The notes beneath the pieces were generated by a model, which saw only the letters and a program-made list of their open reading frames with translations, searched no databases and was not told where the DNA came from. Positions 1 through 6,402 of a DNA stretch of 12,813 nt are shown here, piece by piece. This DNA is from RUG626 sp964411785. GTDB lineage: Bacteria; Bacillota; Clostridia; Oscillospirales; Oscillospiraceae. Position 1 is the stretch's first letter. Every line of letters begins with the position of its first letter. The translations under genes were made by a program, and so were the position numbers. The DNA lies in assembly GCA_964411785.1 (NCBI GenBank), contig CAYPMJ010000052.1:1-12813 (forward strand). The letters run 5' to 3'.

Positions 1-241
1 CGTCAAGGCCCATCTGGGCTATTATCACAGCCGCGGCCACGGGGTGGGTGATGTATGGCTCACCGCTCTTCCTGAGCTGCTGCCCGTGGGCCGTTCTAGC
101 AAACTCGAAGGCCTCGCGGATCTTCTTGTAATTTTTTATCTGGGTGCAGGATCGGACAGTCTCGATGAGCTCGTCGTACTCCTTCTCGGCCAGCGTGGAG
201 ATATCTGCGCTCGCGTTTTCAGCTGCGGGTTGCGTTCTCAT
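1..241 (-). CDS. relA: RelA/SpoT-family (p)ppGpp synthetase/hydrolase, N-terminal fragment
   Basis: Only the first 80 codons lie in the window; the gene continues past the left edge. The product would make and/or degrade (p)ppGpp, the stringent-response alarmone, in the cytoplasm. The visible part holds a variable N-terminus (MRTQPAAENASADISTLAEK) and then the start of the HD hydrolase domain, with AHGQQLRKSGEPYITHP at about residues 51-67 followed by the helix ending AQMGLD. This is the characteristic RelA/SpoT/Rel opening, including the first metal-binding His of the HD domain. The ATG is preceded by AGGTG five bases upstream. It begins 12 bases after the recJ stop, so the two are almost certainly co-transcribed. 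Whether it is a bifunctional Rel cannot be judged because the synthetase, TGS and ACT domains are outside the window. The family call is firm; relA versus rel/spoT naming is convention. Confidence 0.9.
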   Translation of the reverse strand, partial: MRTQPAAENASADISTLAEKEYDELIETVRSCTQIKNYKKIREAFEFARTAHGQQLRKSGEPYITHPVAAAVIIAQMGLD

Positions 242-253
242 ACTATCACCTGC

Positions 254-1942
254 TCAAGGATGGGAATAATAATCGGTGAGGCAAAGCTGTACGCTCCGCC
301 TTCCGCGAAATTCGTTGATCTGCGGGTAGAACGCGGCGTCAGCGACGCTGCCCACCTTCGCTCCCAGCTCATCTGCGCTGTGGGAGAAGAAAAGCGCCTC
401 AAACACGGCGCTGCCCTTCCGAAGCCAGAGCTTCGTGTGCCGCCCTTCGGAGAGGGACATGACGTTCTCCACCACCATGTCCCTCATGCACAGGACCGGC
501 TGGGGATTTCCGACACCGTACGGCTCCAGCGCCTCCGCTGCCGCGACGTTGGGGAGCGTGAGAAGCTCCGGCTTTATTACCTCAAAATCCACATTGAGAC
601 ACCTTCGCGCGGCACAGGCCGGAGAGAAGCGCTCGCGGAGCGCCAGGGCAAAATCATCTATGCGCGCCTCGTCGATGGTGAGCCCGGCCGCCATCTCATG
701 GCCGCCGAAGCTGAGGAGCAGGTCACGGCAGGAGGACAGCGCCTCGTGGAGGTCAAAGCCCTCCACGCTCCGGCAGGAGCCGCGCCCTATCCCGTCCTTC
801 ACACATATCATGACCGAGGGGAGTCCGAATTTATCCGTGAGCTTTGAGGCGACGATCCCGGCCACGCCCTGGTGCCAGCCGGAGCTGTGCAGGACGATGG
901 GCCCGCCCGACGCAGGGTGCTCCTCAAGCATCTGAAGAGCCTCCTGGAACATCTCCCCCTCAATGCGCTGCCGCTCACGATTGAGCGCACACAGCATCAG
1001 GGCCAGACGCGAGGCCTCTCTCCGGTCCCTGGTGAGCAGCAGGTCGACTGCGACGGCTGTGTCGCCTATGCGCCCGGCGGCGTTTATCCGCGGAGCAAGG
1101 GCAAAGCCGATGTTTGCGGCTGTGATCTTCCCCGGATCAATGCCGGCCTCCAGGGCGAGCTCCCTGAGGCCTGGCCGCCTTCCCTCGCGAAGACACGCAA
1201 GACCTCGCCTTATAAGGGCGCGGTTCTCGCCCACCACCGGCATGACGTCCGCCACTGTGCCGACCGCGACGAGATCCCCGTACTCCTCCCACAGCGCCTC
1301 CGTCTCATCGGGGCCTGAGACGGCACATATAAGCTTAAACGCCACCCCGACTCCCGCGAGATCCTTGGCCGGCGAGGGGCAGTCCGGGCGTCTGGGGTCG
1401 ACCACGGCCAGCGCATCAGGCAGCGCGGAGCCGCACTCATGGTGATCCGTTATCACAAGGTCCAGTCCCAGCTCCCTGGCGCGGCGCGCCTCCTCCACGG
1501 CTGTGATGCCGCAGTCCACCGTCACAACAAGCGTGACACCACGCCTGTGAAGCTCCTCAAGAGCAGCCGCCTTGAGCCCGTAGCCCTCCTCCAGCCTCTC
1601 GGGTATGTAAATCTCACACGGCACACCCCTGCTGCGGAGAAAGTCGGCCGTAAGACAGCTGGCGGTTATGCCGTCAACGTCGTAATCGCCGTAGACGGCC
1701 ATGTGCTCTCCTTCGCCGATTGCCTGTCTTACCCGGCGGGAGGCCCTGTCCATGTCAATGAGCAGGAGAGGGTCGGAGAGAGCCCCGCCGTCCCCTGTGA
1801 GCGCCGCGACTGCCTCAGGCGAACACGCGCCGCGCGAAGAGAGTATCACCGCAACAAGCGGGTTGAGCCCCTGTCTGCAAAGCCGGACAGCCGCGCTTCT
1901 GTCAAATCCCTGTATATTCCATCGTTCCGACGCCTTATCCAC
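254..1942 (-). CDS. recJ: Single-stranded-DNA-specific 5'-3' exonuclease RecJ (GTG start)
   Basis: RecJ degrades single-stranded DNA from 5' ends during recombination and mismatch/base-excision repair. With the GTG start the protein has 562 residues, close to the classical RecJ core. The DHH domain shows YGDYDVDG at about 84-91 and the family-defining DHH at about 166-168. The DHHA1 domain shows GWHQGVAGIVASKL at about 355-368 and GGHEMAAG at about 413-420. An OB-fold region follows, with PYGVGNPQP near 474-482. The frame stays open upstream to an ATG at 2044, but that start would precede the promoter found at 2001-2029. GTG at 1940-1942 has a strong GGAGG five bases upstream, and the product then begins VDKASERWNIQG, as RecJ proteins usually do. 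It is first gene of the recJ-relA unit. The apt gene often found between recJ and relA in Firmicutes is absent. Confidence 0.95.
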   Translation of the reverse strand: MDKASERWNIQGFDRSAAVRLCRQGLNPLVAVILSSRGACSPEAVAALTGDGGALSDPLLLIDMDRASRRVRQAIGEGEHMAVYGDYDVDGITASCLTADFLRSRGVPCEIYIPERLEEGYGLKAAALEELHRRGVTLVVTVDCGITAVEEARRARELGLDLVITDHHECGSALPDALAVVDPRRPDCPSPAKDLAGVGVAFKLICAVSGPDETEALWEEYGDLVAVGTVADVMPVVGENRALIRRGLACLREGRRPGLRELALEAGIDPGKITAANIGFALAPRINAAGRIGDTAVAVDLLLTRDRREASRLALMLCALNRERQRIEGEMFQEALQMLEEHPASGGPIVLHSSGWHQGVAGIVASKLTDKFGLPSVMICVKDGIGRGSCRSVEGFDLHEALSSCRDLLLSFGGHEMAAGLTIDEARIDDFALALRERFSPACAARRCLNVDFEVIKPELLTLPNVAAAEALEPYGVGNPQPVLCMRDMVVENVMSLSEGRHTKLWLRKGSAVFEALFFSHSADELGAKVGSVADAAFYPQINEFRGRRSVQLCLTDYYSHP

Positions 1943-2000
1943 CTGTTCCTCCCTGACACCGGGCACAAAGGCCTGTGCCAACCAGAATTTATAATACTTT

Positions 2001-2029
2001 ATTATAGCAAAAAAAATGACGGATAACAA
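2001..2029 (-). promoter_or_regulatory. Sigma-A-type promoter for recJ-relA
   Basis: Reading the minus strand, TTGTTA (2029-2024) and a perfect TATAAT (2006-2001) are separated by exactly 17 bases. TG at 2009-2008, one base before TATAAT, makes it an extended -10. Eight T residues occupy the spacer. Transcription would start near 1994, about 50 bases before the chosen GTG start of recJ. Assignment rests on consensus match and spacing only. Confidence 0.75.
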
Positions 2030-2097
2030 TACCCATCCTGACACTTTGACAATTTCGGGTAAAATAAACGCTGCTTTGCCTCAATAATTGGGCGATA

Positions 2098-2119
2098 AGA
2101 CGGAATATTGAGACGGAAT
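2098..2119. repeat. Short direct repeat AGACGGAAT (two copies) in the divergent promoter region
   Basis: AGACGGAAT occurs at 2098-2106 and again at 2111-2119, starts 13 bases apart. The pair is flanked by AATAATT (2083-2089) and its inverse AATTATT (2117-2123). It sits upstream of both promoters, where a regulator could act on either, but nothing identifies a binding protein and chance is possible. Confidence 0.3.
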
Positions 2120-2170
2120 TATTAAAAATTTGTATATAGGGAAATTGAACTTTTATTTTCAGGCCAGGTA

Positions 2171-2179
2171 TGCTATAAT
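2171..2179 (+). promoter_or_regulatory. Extended -10 promoter for the U32 gene
   Basis: TGCTATAAT gives a perfect -10 with the extended TG motif one base upstream. No good -35 lies 16-18 bases upstream; a TTGAAC at 2145-2150 is 23 bases away and too distant for a standard spacer. Extended -10 promoters can work without a strong -35. The start would fall near 2186, leaving a leader of about 77 bases. Confidence 0.6.
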
Positions 2180-2201
2180 CCCTTTATGGGGGTGTCTCCC
2201 T

Positions 2202-2254
2202 CCTTTCCTTTGAAGATTTCAAGCCCGTCCTTTTAAGTGGGCTTTTCTGAAAGG
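2202..2254 (+). promoter_or_regulatory. Possible structured 5' leader of the U32 gene
   Basis: The leader has AAGCCC (2221-2226) facing GGGCTT (2239-2244) across a 12-base loop and followed by TT, a weak terminator-like hairpin. Outside it, CCTTTC (2202-2207) is complementary to GAAAGG (2249-2254), and that second segment forms part of the ribosome binding site GAAAGGCGG. If both pair, the Shine-Dalgarno would be buried at the base of a long stem-loop. This is seen in sequence only; a regulatory role is speculative and no known riboswitch is recognised. Confidence 0.3.
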
Positions 2255-2262
2255 CGGATAAT

Positions 2263-4332
2263 ATGCCTGAGCTTTGTTCCCCGGCGGGGTCGGCGGAGGC
2301 TATCGCAGCGGCAGTCCAGAGCGGGGCGGACGCTGTGTATGTAAGTCTCCGTGGCGCGGTCGGTTCATCCAGGTACGATATAAGTGAGGAGGAATTCGGA
2401 AGGGCAGCCGAATTCTGCCGGATACGCGGGGTGAAGCTATATGCCAAGGTGGAGCTCTCACCCTTTGATGAGGAATTTGCCGCCGCCGTTGAGACGGCGC
2501 TTCAGGCGTGGCGCCTTGGGGCGGATGCGCTGATTGTCCATGACCTGGGACTTATCTGGGCGCTGAGGCGCGCCCTGCCGGAGGCGCGTATACACGCCGG
2601 GCCAAAGCTGGGTATACATAACCTGGACGGCCTTCGGATGATGGCGGCCATGGGCGTCAGCAGGGTCTCGCTGTCCCCGGACCTCCCGCGGGAGGAGGTG
2701 GAGGAGCTTTGCCGCGTAAGTCCCGTGGAGCTTGAAGTGGCGGTTCACGGGAGAATCTGCGCTGACTGCAGCGGCGCGTGTCTGCTCCCCGCTCTCTCAG
2801 GGGAGGAGAGCGCCTTCAGGACGCTGTGCCCGGGCTTGTGCGAGGAGTTCTTTCAGGTTGACGCTCCGCGCCGGGGCGCACCCTTCGCAGACGACGAGCT
2901 CTGCCTTGCGGGGTGGCTCAGGGAGCTTGCCGGGATGGGCATTGCGGCGCTGCGGATAGAGGGCCGGGATCGCCGCCCTGAGTATGTGGCGGCTGTGACG
3001 GGCGTCTATACCAGGCTCCTTGGCACAGACTCAAGACCGACAATGGAGGACGTCGACATCCTTGTCAGGGCGCACCCCGCTCAGGGCTTCTCCGACGGGA
3101 CCTTCGGAGGGGGCAGACAGCGTTTTGCCGGCTCAAGTGCTCTGCCCTCGGAGTCGTTTTTCGCATCCCTGCGCAAAAGCTATCTTAATCGCGAGTTCCA
3201 GAGAGTACCGGTTGATTTTTCCGGGTGTGTGAGGATGGGCCAGCCGTTTTCCCTCACAGCGTCCGACCGGGACGGACACTCTGCCGCAGCGGAGGGGCCG
3301 ATGCCTGAGCTTGCATTTCACAGGGAGCTTGACAGCGCGATGCTCACCACCGAGCTTGCGCACACGGGGGGCACGCCGTTTCTTTGCGGACATGTCAGAT
3401 TCGACATAGAGCGAGGCCTTACGCTGCCTGCTAAGGACATCGGCGCGGCAAGGGACCAGGCGCTCCATGAGCTTATGGGCAAGCGGTCGGAGCCGGCTCT
3501 CAGGCATTCAGGGCGGGTGGAGCTTCCGCCAAGGACGCCAAATTCCGGTGAGCCGCCGGTGCTGACGGTGTTCTTACAGAGGCGGTCGCAGCTCTCCGCC
3601 AGGCTCCTGGAGCTGGCTCCGCCTGTAATATATCTCCCGCTTAAGGAGATAATCTGCGCAGGGGAGGAGCTTGAGCCTTTTCTGCAGTCTGAGTACGTCT
3701 CGGTGTGCGCGGCGCTGCCGCCCTTTGTCCTGGACGGGGAGCTTGAGAAGCTCTCCGCGGATCTTGAGAAGGCGTGGAGCCTCGGCGTCAGGGAGGTGCT
3801 GGCGGGGAACCTGGGACATCTGCTGTTTGCGCAGAGGTTCGGGTTCGGAGTGCGGGGCGACATTGCACTGAACGTCCGCAACTCCGCAGCCCTTTACGCC
3901 ATGAGCGGCTTCCGGCTTAAATCGGCGGCGCTCTCGCCGGAGCTCGGCCCGGCAAGGGTGAGAGCCATATCCAAGGGAGTCCCCGCGGAGCTTGCGGTGT
4001 ACGGCAGAATGCCGGTTATCGTCACGGACCGGTGCGTCATAAAAAACGTGCTGGGGACCTGCTCCTGCGACGGCTTCACCGGTCTTGCGGACAGAGCGGG
4101 ACTTGTGCATCCCGTGACGCGGGACGCAAGGTGCGGCAACACGGTCTGGAGCGCAAAAAAGCTTTTTCTCGCGGGGCAGAGCCATGACTACATGAATTCA
4201 GGCCTGTGGGGCGTCCGATTGATGTTTACTACAGAGAGCGCAGGGGAGTGCGCGCTTTTAGCGGAGAGGTATCTGGAGCTGGGCTCCTATGAGCCTGTGT
4301 CCTTCAGAACATGGCTCACCGGGGGCGAATAG
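2263..4332 (+). CDS. Large U32-family protein (peptidase U32 / RlhA-like, two-part architecture)
   Basis: The 689-residue protein begins MPELCSPAGSAEA, a variant of the usual U32 opening MPELLAPAGS. The N-terminal half is a TIM-barrel-like U32 domain: GADAVYV at 21-27, VHGRICADCSGACLLP at 161-176, a Cys pair at 189 and 193, and LRIEGRDRRPEYV at 230-242 (matching the family's KIEGR). A middle region around 370-405 resembles the DUF3656 segment common in clostridial U32 proteins. The C-terminal part, about 432-675, has VYGRMPVIVTDRC at 579-591 and cysteines at 591, 600, 602 and 624. Some family members modify RNA (RlhA hydroxylates 23S rRNA, TrhP modifies tRNA) and others work in ubiquinone synthesis, so 'peptidase' may be a misnomer here. 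The substrate cannot be told from sequence. The start has AAGGCGG five bases upstream. maf follows after 85 bases. Confidence 0.85.
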   Translation: MPELCSPAGSAEAIAAAVQSGADAVYVSLRGAVGSSRYDISEEEFGRAAEFCRIRGVKLYAKVELSPFDEEFAAAVETALQAWRLGADALIVHDLGLIWALRRALPEARIHAGPKLGIHNLDGLRMMAAMGVSRVSLSPDLPREEVEELCRVSPVELEVAVHGRICADCSGACLLPALSGEESAFRTLCPGLCEEFFQVDAPRRGAPFADDELCLAGWLRELAGMGIAALRIEGRDRRPEYVAAVTGVYTRLLGTDSRPTMEDVDILVRAHPAQGFSDGTFGGGRQRFAGSSALPSESFFASLRKSYLNREFQRVPVDFSGCVRMGQPFSLTASDRDGHSAAAEGPMPELAFHRELDSAMLTTELAHTGGTPFLCGHVRFDIERGLTLPAKDIGAARDQALHELMGKRSEPALRHSGRVELPPRTPNSGEPPVLTVFLQRRSQLSARLLELAPPVIYLPLKEIICAGEELEPFLQSEYVSVCAALPPFVLDGELEKLSADLEKAWSLGVREVLAGNLGHLLFAQRFGFGVRGDIALNVRNSAALYAMSGFRLKSAALSPELGPARVRAISKGVPAELAVYGRMPVIVTDRCVIKNVLGTCSCDGFTGLADRAGLVHPVTRDARCGNTVWSAKKLFLAGQSHDYMNSGLWGVRLMFTTESAGECALLAERYLELGSYEPVSFRTWLTGGE

Positions 4333-4417
4333 TCTGCGGCTGCTGGTCGGAGACATGCAATGGACAAAGAAAGGTGAGCTTAGTATTTCACGGCCTTTGG
4401 AAGGGAGAGCAATCAGA

Positions 4418-4987
4418 ATGAAGCTTGTCTTAGCGTCCGCCTCGCCTCGCAGGAGGGAGATCCTGGAGAGGATGGGCTTTAAGGATTTTGAGGTGCTTCC
4501 CACGGATTTTGACGAGGGCAGCGTCACGGAGCATGAAAGTGAGGAGCGCGTCCGGCTGACGGCTGTGGGAAAGTCGCTGGAGGCATCGCGCCTTTCAGGG
4601 GACGCGCTTATCATAGCCGCGGACACGCTTGTGTGCCTTGATGGGATCGCCCTTGGCAAGCCGAAAAGCGCCTGTGACGCTGCCGCGATGCTGAGAATGC
4701 TCTCCGGCAGGACGCATACTGTGGCGACGGGTGTGGCTGTAAGGCTCGGCGGGAGGCTAAGCTCCTTCACAGAGGTGACGCGCGTCAGGTTCCGGAGCCT
4801 TGAGGAGGGGGAGATACTCAGGTACATCGCCACCGGCGAGCCCATGGACAAGGCCGGGGCCTATGGCATACAAGGTCTGGGTGCGCTGCTGGTTGAGGGT
4901 ATAGAAGGGGACTTCTACAATGTTATGGGACTTCCCGCGTGCAGACTGGCGCTCTGTCTGCGGGAATTCGGCGTGGAGCTGCTGTGA
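4418..4987 (+). CDS. maf: Maf-family nucleoside triphosphate pyrophosphatase
   Basis: This cytoplasmic enzyme hydrolyses non-canonical or pyrimidine NTPs (dTTP/UTP type) to NMP plus pyrophosphate; Maf proteins have been linked to septum control. The 189-residue product starts MKLVLASASPRRREIL, the family's N-terminal signature. It carries AADT at 67-70, with the catalytic Asp at 69, then LGKP at 79-82, GEPMDKAGAYGIQG at 140-153 and GDFYNVMGLP at 164-173. The last two blocks match the YhdE/Maf branch rather than YceF. The frame is open upstream to 4289, inside the U32 gene, but ATG 4418 gives the conserved start and has AGGGAG about ten bases upstream. The 85-base gap after the U32 gene shows no convincing promoter, so read-through is likely. 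maf beside mreCD is a conserved Firmicutes arrangement. Confidence 0.95.
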   Translation: MKLVLASASPRRREILERMGFKDFEVLPTDFDEGSVTEHESEERVRLTAVGKSLEASRLSGDALIIAADTLVCLDGIALGKPKSACDAAAMLRMLSGRTHTVATGVAVRLGGRLSSFTEVTRVRFRSLEEGEILRYIATGEPMDKAGAYGIQGLGALLVEGIEGDFYNVMGLPACRLALCLREFGVELL

Positions 4988-5005
4988 CGCGGCGGGGGAG
5001 AGGCA

Positions 5006-5848
5006 TTGAAACGGATTTTCAGTAAAAAGGGCTTCTATGTGGCTGTGGCGGCCATACTCATAGCCGTAGCATCCGCTGTGTCGGTGGCTGCAAACGGCGG
5101 GAACGCCAGCTTTGCCGAGGTTCTGTCGCAGCCGTTTTTCAGACCGGTCAAGAGCGCCATGACCTCTCTTGTGGACACGCTGGAGTCGGCATATGACTAT
5201 ATGTTCCAGTTTGACAGGATAAAGGCCGAGAATGAGTCGCTGAAGCTGGAGCTTGCGCAGCTCCGCGAGGACTACAGGACCTATACTGACACAAGCGAGG
5301 AGAACGAGAGGCTGAGAAAGCTGCTGGGCTTCTCCGAGAAGCGCCAGGACCTCAAGCTCCAGCCTGTGTCGGTCATCGCCTGGACGGCCTCCAATTTTGC
5401 ATCATCCTTCACCATAAGCAAGGGCGAGAATGACCAGGTGGAGCTGTATGACGCGGTGATAACCGAGGAGGGCTACCTGGTGGGCCAGGTCACGGAGGTG
5501 ACGGCGACGTCGAGCGTTGTCACATCAATAATCGACACGCGCATGAGCATAGGCTCTCTCATATACGAGTCCGGCGACACAGGCACCACCCAGGGGGACT
5601 TTCAGCTCATGGGGAACGAGCAGCTGAAGCTCACGTACCTGGGCGATGCGGACAATATCCCCATCGGGAGCACGGTGGTCACCTCCGGCACAGGCGGGAT
5701 GTACCCGAGGGGACTTGTGATTGGCCTGGTTGTGGGGGTGGGGTCCGGCACATCGGGCCTTGACAAATACGCCATAGTACAGGCCTCCGCAGACATAGGC
5801 GGGAGCGCGCACCTGTATGTAGTGACGGACTTTACGATAAGCGACTGA
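5006..5848 (+). CDS. mreC: Rod-shape-determining protein MreC (TTG start)
   Basis: MreC is a bitopic membrane protein that scaffolds the elongasome, linking cytoplasmic MreB to PBP2 outside the membrane. The 280-residue product has a basic start (MKRIFSKKG), one transmembrane segment at about 9-28, a coiled coil at about 69-107 rich in E, L and R (the dimerisation helix), and then the two beta-barrel domains. The typical blocks PVSVIAWTASNFASSFTISKG (PVSVIAW at 120-126, SFTISKG at 134-140) and GYLVGQVTEV at 156-165 are present. The start is TTG, with a GGGGGAGAGG purine run ending two bases before it; no ATG lies upstream of the transmembrane segment, so TTG is the only sensible start. It begins 18 bases after maf and 17 bases before mreD, in the expected order, but mreB is not upstream. 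Confidence 0.93.
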   Translation: MKRIFSKKGFYVAVAAILIAVASAVSVAANGGNASFAEVLSQPFFRPVKSAMTSLVDTLESAYDYMFQFDRIKAENESLKLELAQLREDYRTYTDTSEENERLRKLLGFSEKRQDLKLQPVSVIAWTASNFASSFTISKGENDQVELYDAVITEEGYLVGQVTEVTATSSVVTSIIDTRMSIGSLIYESGDTGTTQGDFQLMGNEQLKLTYLGDADNIPIGSTVVTSGTGGMYPRGLVIGLVVGVGSGTSGLDKYAIVQASADIGGSAHLYVVTDFTISD

Positions 5849-5865
5849 AAAAGGGGGGCGGGGAG

Positions 5866-6369
5866 ATGCCGAAGCGCCGGAGGGCGAAGATCCCGGTTAA
5901 GCTTTTCATACTTGTGCCCTACCTGCTGCTGCTTTACATGCTGCAGGCGATGGTCCTGCCGCGGATGCCCGTCATGGGGGTGAAGCCGCTCATACTGCCG
6001 CTGGCCGTGGCGGGACTTGCCCTCTTCGGCGGTCACGTGACGGGCGGGGCTGTGGGACTTGCAGCGGGGATGCTGTGCGACCTGTCCTTCAACCAGCCAA
6101 CAGTGCAGTTTACGATAATCCTCACGCTGACAGGGCTGTCTCTGGGCGTTCTCTCGGACACGGTGCTGGCGCAGGGCTTTCCGTCGTACTTTCTTTGCTC
6201 GCTTGGTGCGCTTATCGTCTGCGCCGCGTGCCAGGTGGTCCCGCTTGTTCTTTTCCATGGAGCGTCGATAGCGCCGCTGCTGGCGACGGCTGTCCGCCAG
6301 ACGCTGGTGTCGCTTATATTTACAGTTCCGCTCTACTACGTCTCAAGGTATATAGGGAGAATCGGCTGA
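5866..6369 (+). CDS. mreD: Rod-shape-determining protein MreD
   Basis: MreD is a small polytopic inner-membrane protein of the elongasome, working with MreC and PBP2. The 167-residue product has a basic N-terminus (MPKRRRAKIPVK) and about five hydrophobic segments, roughly at 12-32, 38-55, 57-75, 82-102 and 108-132, plus a last one at 143-161. The intramembrane block GGHVTGGAVGLAAGMLCDLSF (GGHVTG at 55-60, GMLCDL at 68-73) matches the MreD pattern G..xG...GLxxGLlxDl. Length is normal for Firmicutes. GGGGAG lies directly before the ATG, with a longer G run at 5853-5858 as an alternative ribosome binding site. Position between mreC and a PBP supports the call. Confidence 0.9.
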   Translation: MPKRRRAKIPVKLFILVPYLLLLYMLQAMVLPRMPVMGVKPLILPLAVAGLALFGGHVTGGAVGLAAGMLCDLSFNQPTVQFTIILTLTGLSLGVLSDTVLAQGFPSYFLCSLGALIVCAACQVVPLVLFHGASIAPLLATAVRQTLVSLIFTVPLYYVSRYIGRIG

Positions 6370-6402
6370 CGCCGGTCTCAGGGAAACAGTTGTGGTGATT
6401 TC

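Larger units (their letters stand above)
1943..2262. other. Divergent intergenic region between recJ and the U32 gene
   Basis: This 320-base stretch holds no supported gene and is visibly richer in A+T than the flanking coding sequence. It contains the recJ promoter (minus strand), the U32-gene promoter (plus strand), a short direct repeat, and a plus-strand leader with inverted repeats. The -10 boxes lie about 170 bp apart and point away from each other, so the 5' leaders do not overlap. The recJ reading frame extends into it up to 2044 but would encode an implausible hydrophobic tail from promoter sequence. Confidence 0.8.

Noticed and set aside
44..847. Long plus-strand open frames of up to about 267 residues opposite recJ and relA
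   Set aside because: They lie antisense to well-supported genes, have no recognisable domain or ribosome binding site, and arise from GC-rich codon structure.
1943..2044. N-terminal extension of RecJ from ATG 2044, looking like a membrane helix
   Set aside because: It covers the predicted promoter and AT-rich spacer; the GTG at 1942 has a strong ribosome binding site and gives the normal RecJ start.
2145..2150. TTGAAC as -35 box for the U32 promoter
   Set aside because: The spacer to TATAAT is 23 bases, too long for a standard promoter.
4289..4417. Upstream extension of Maf overlapping the end of the U32 gene
   Set aside because: The added sequence is just U32 coding sequence read in another frame; the conserved Maf start is at 4418.
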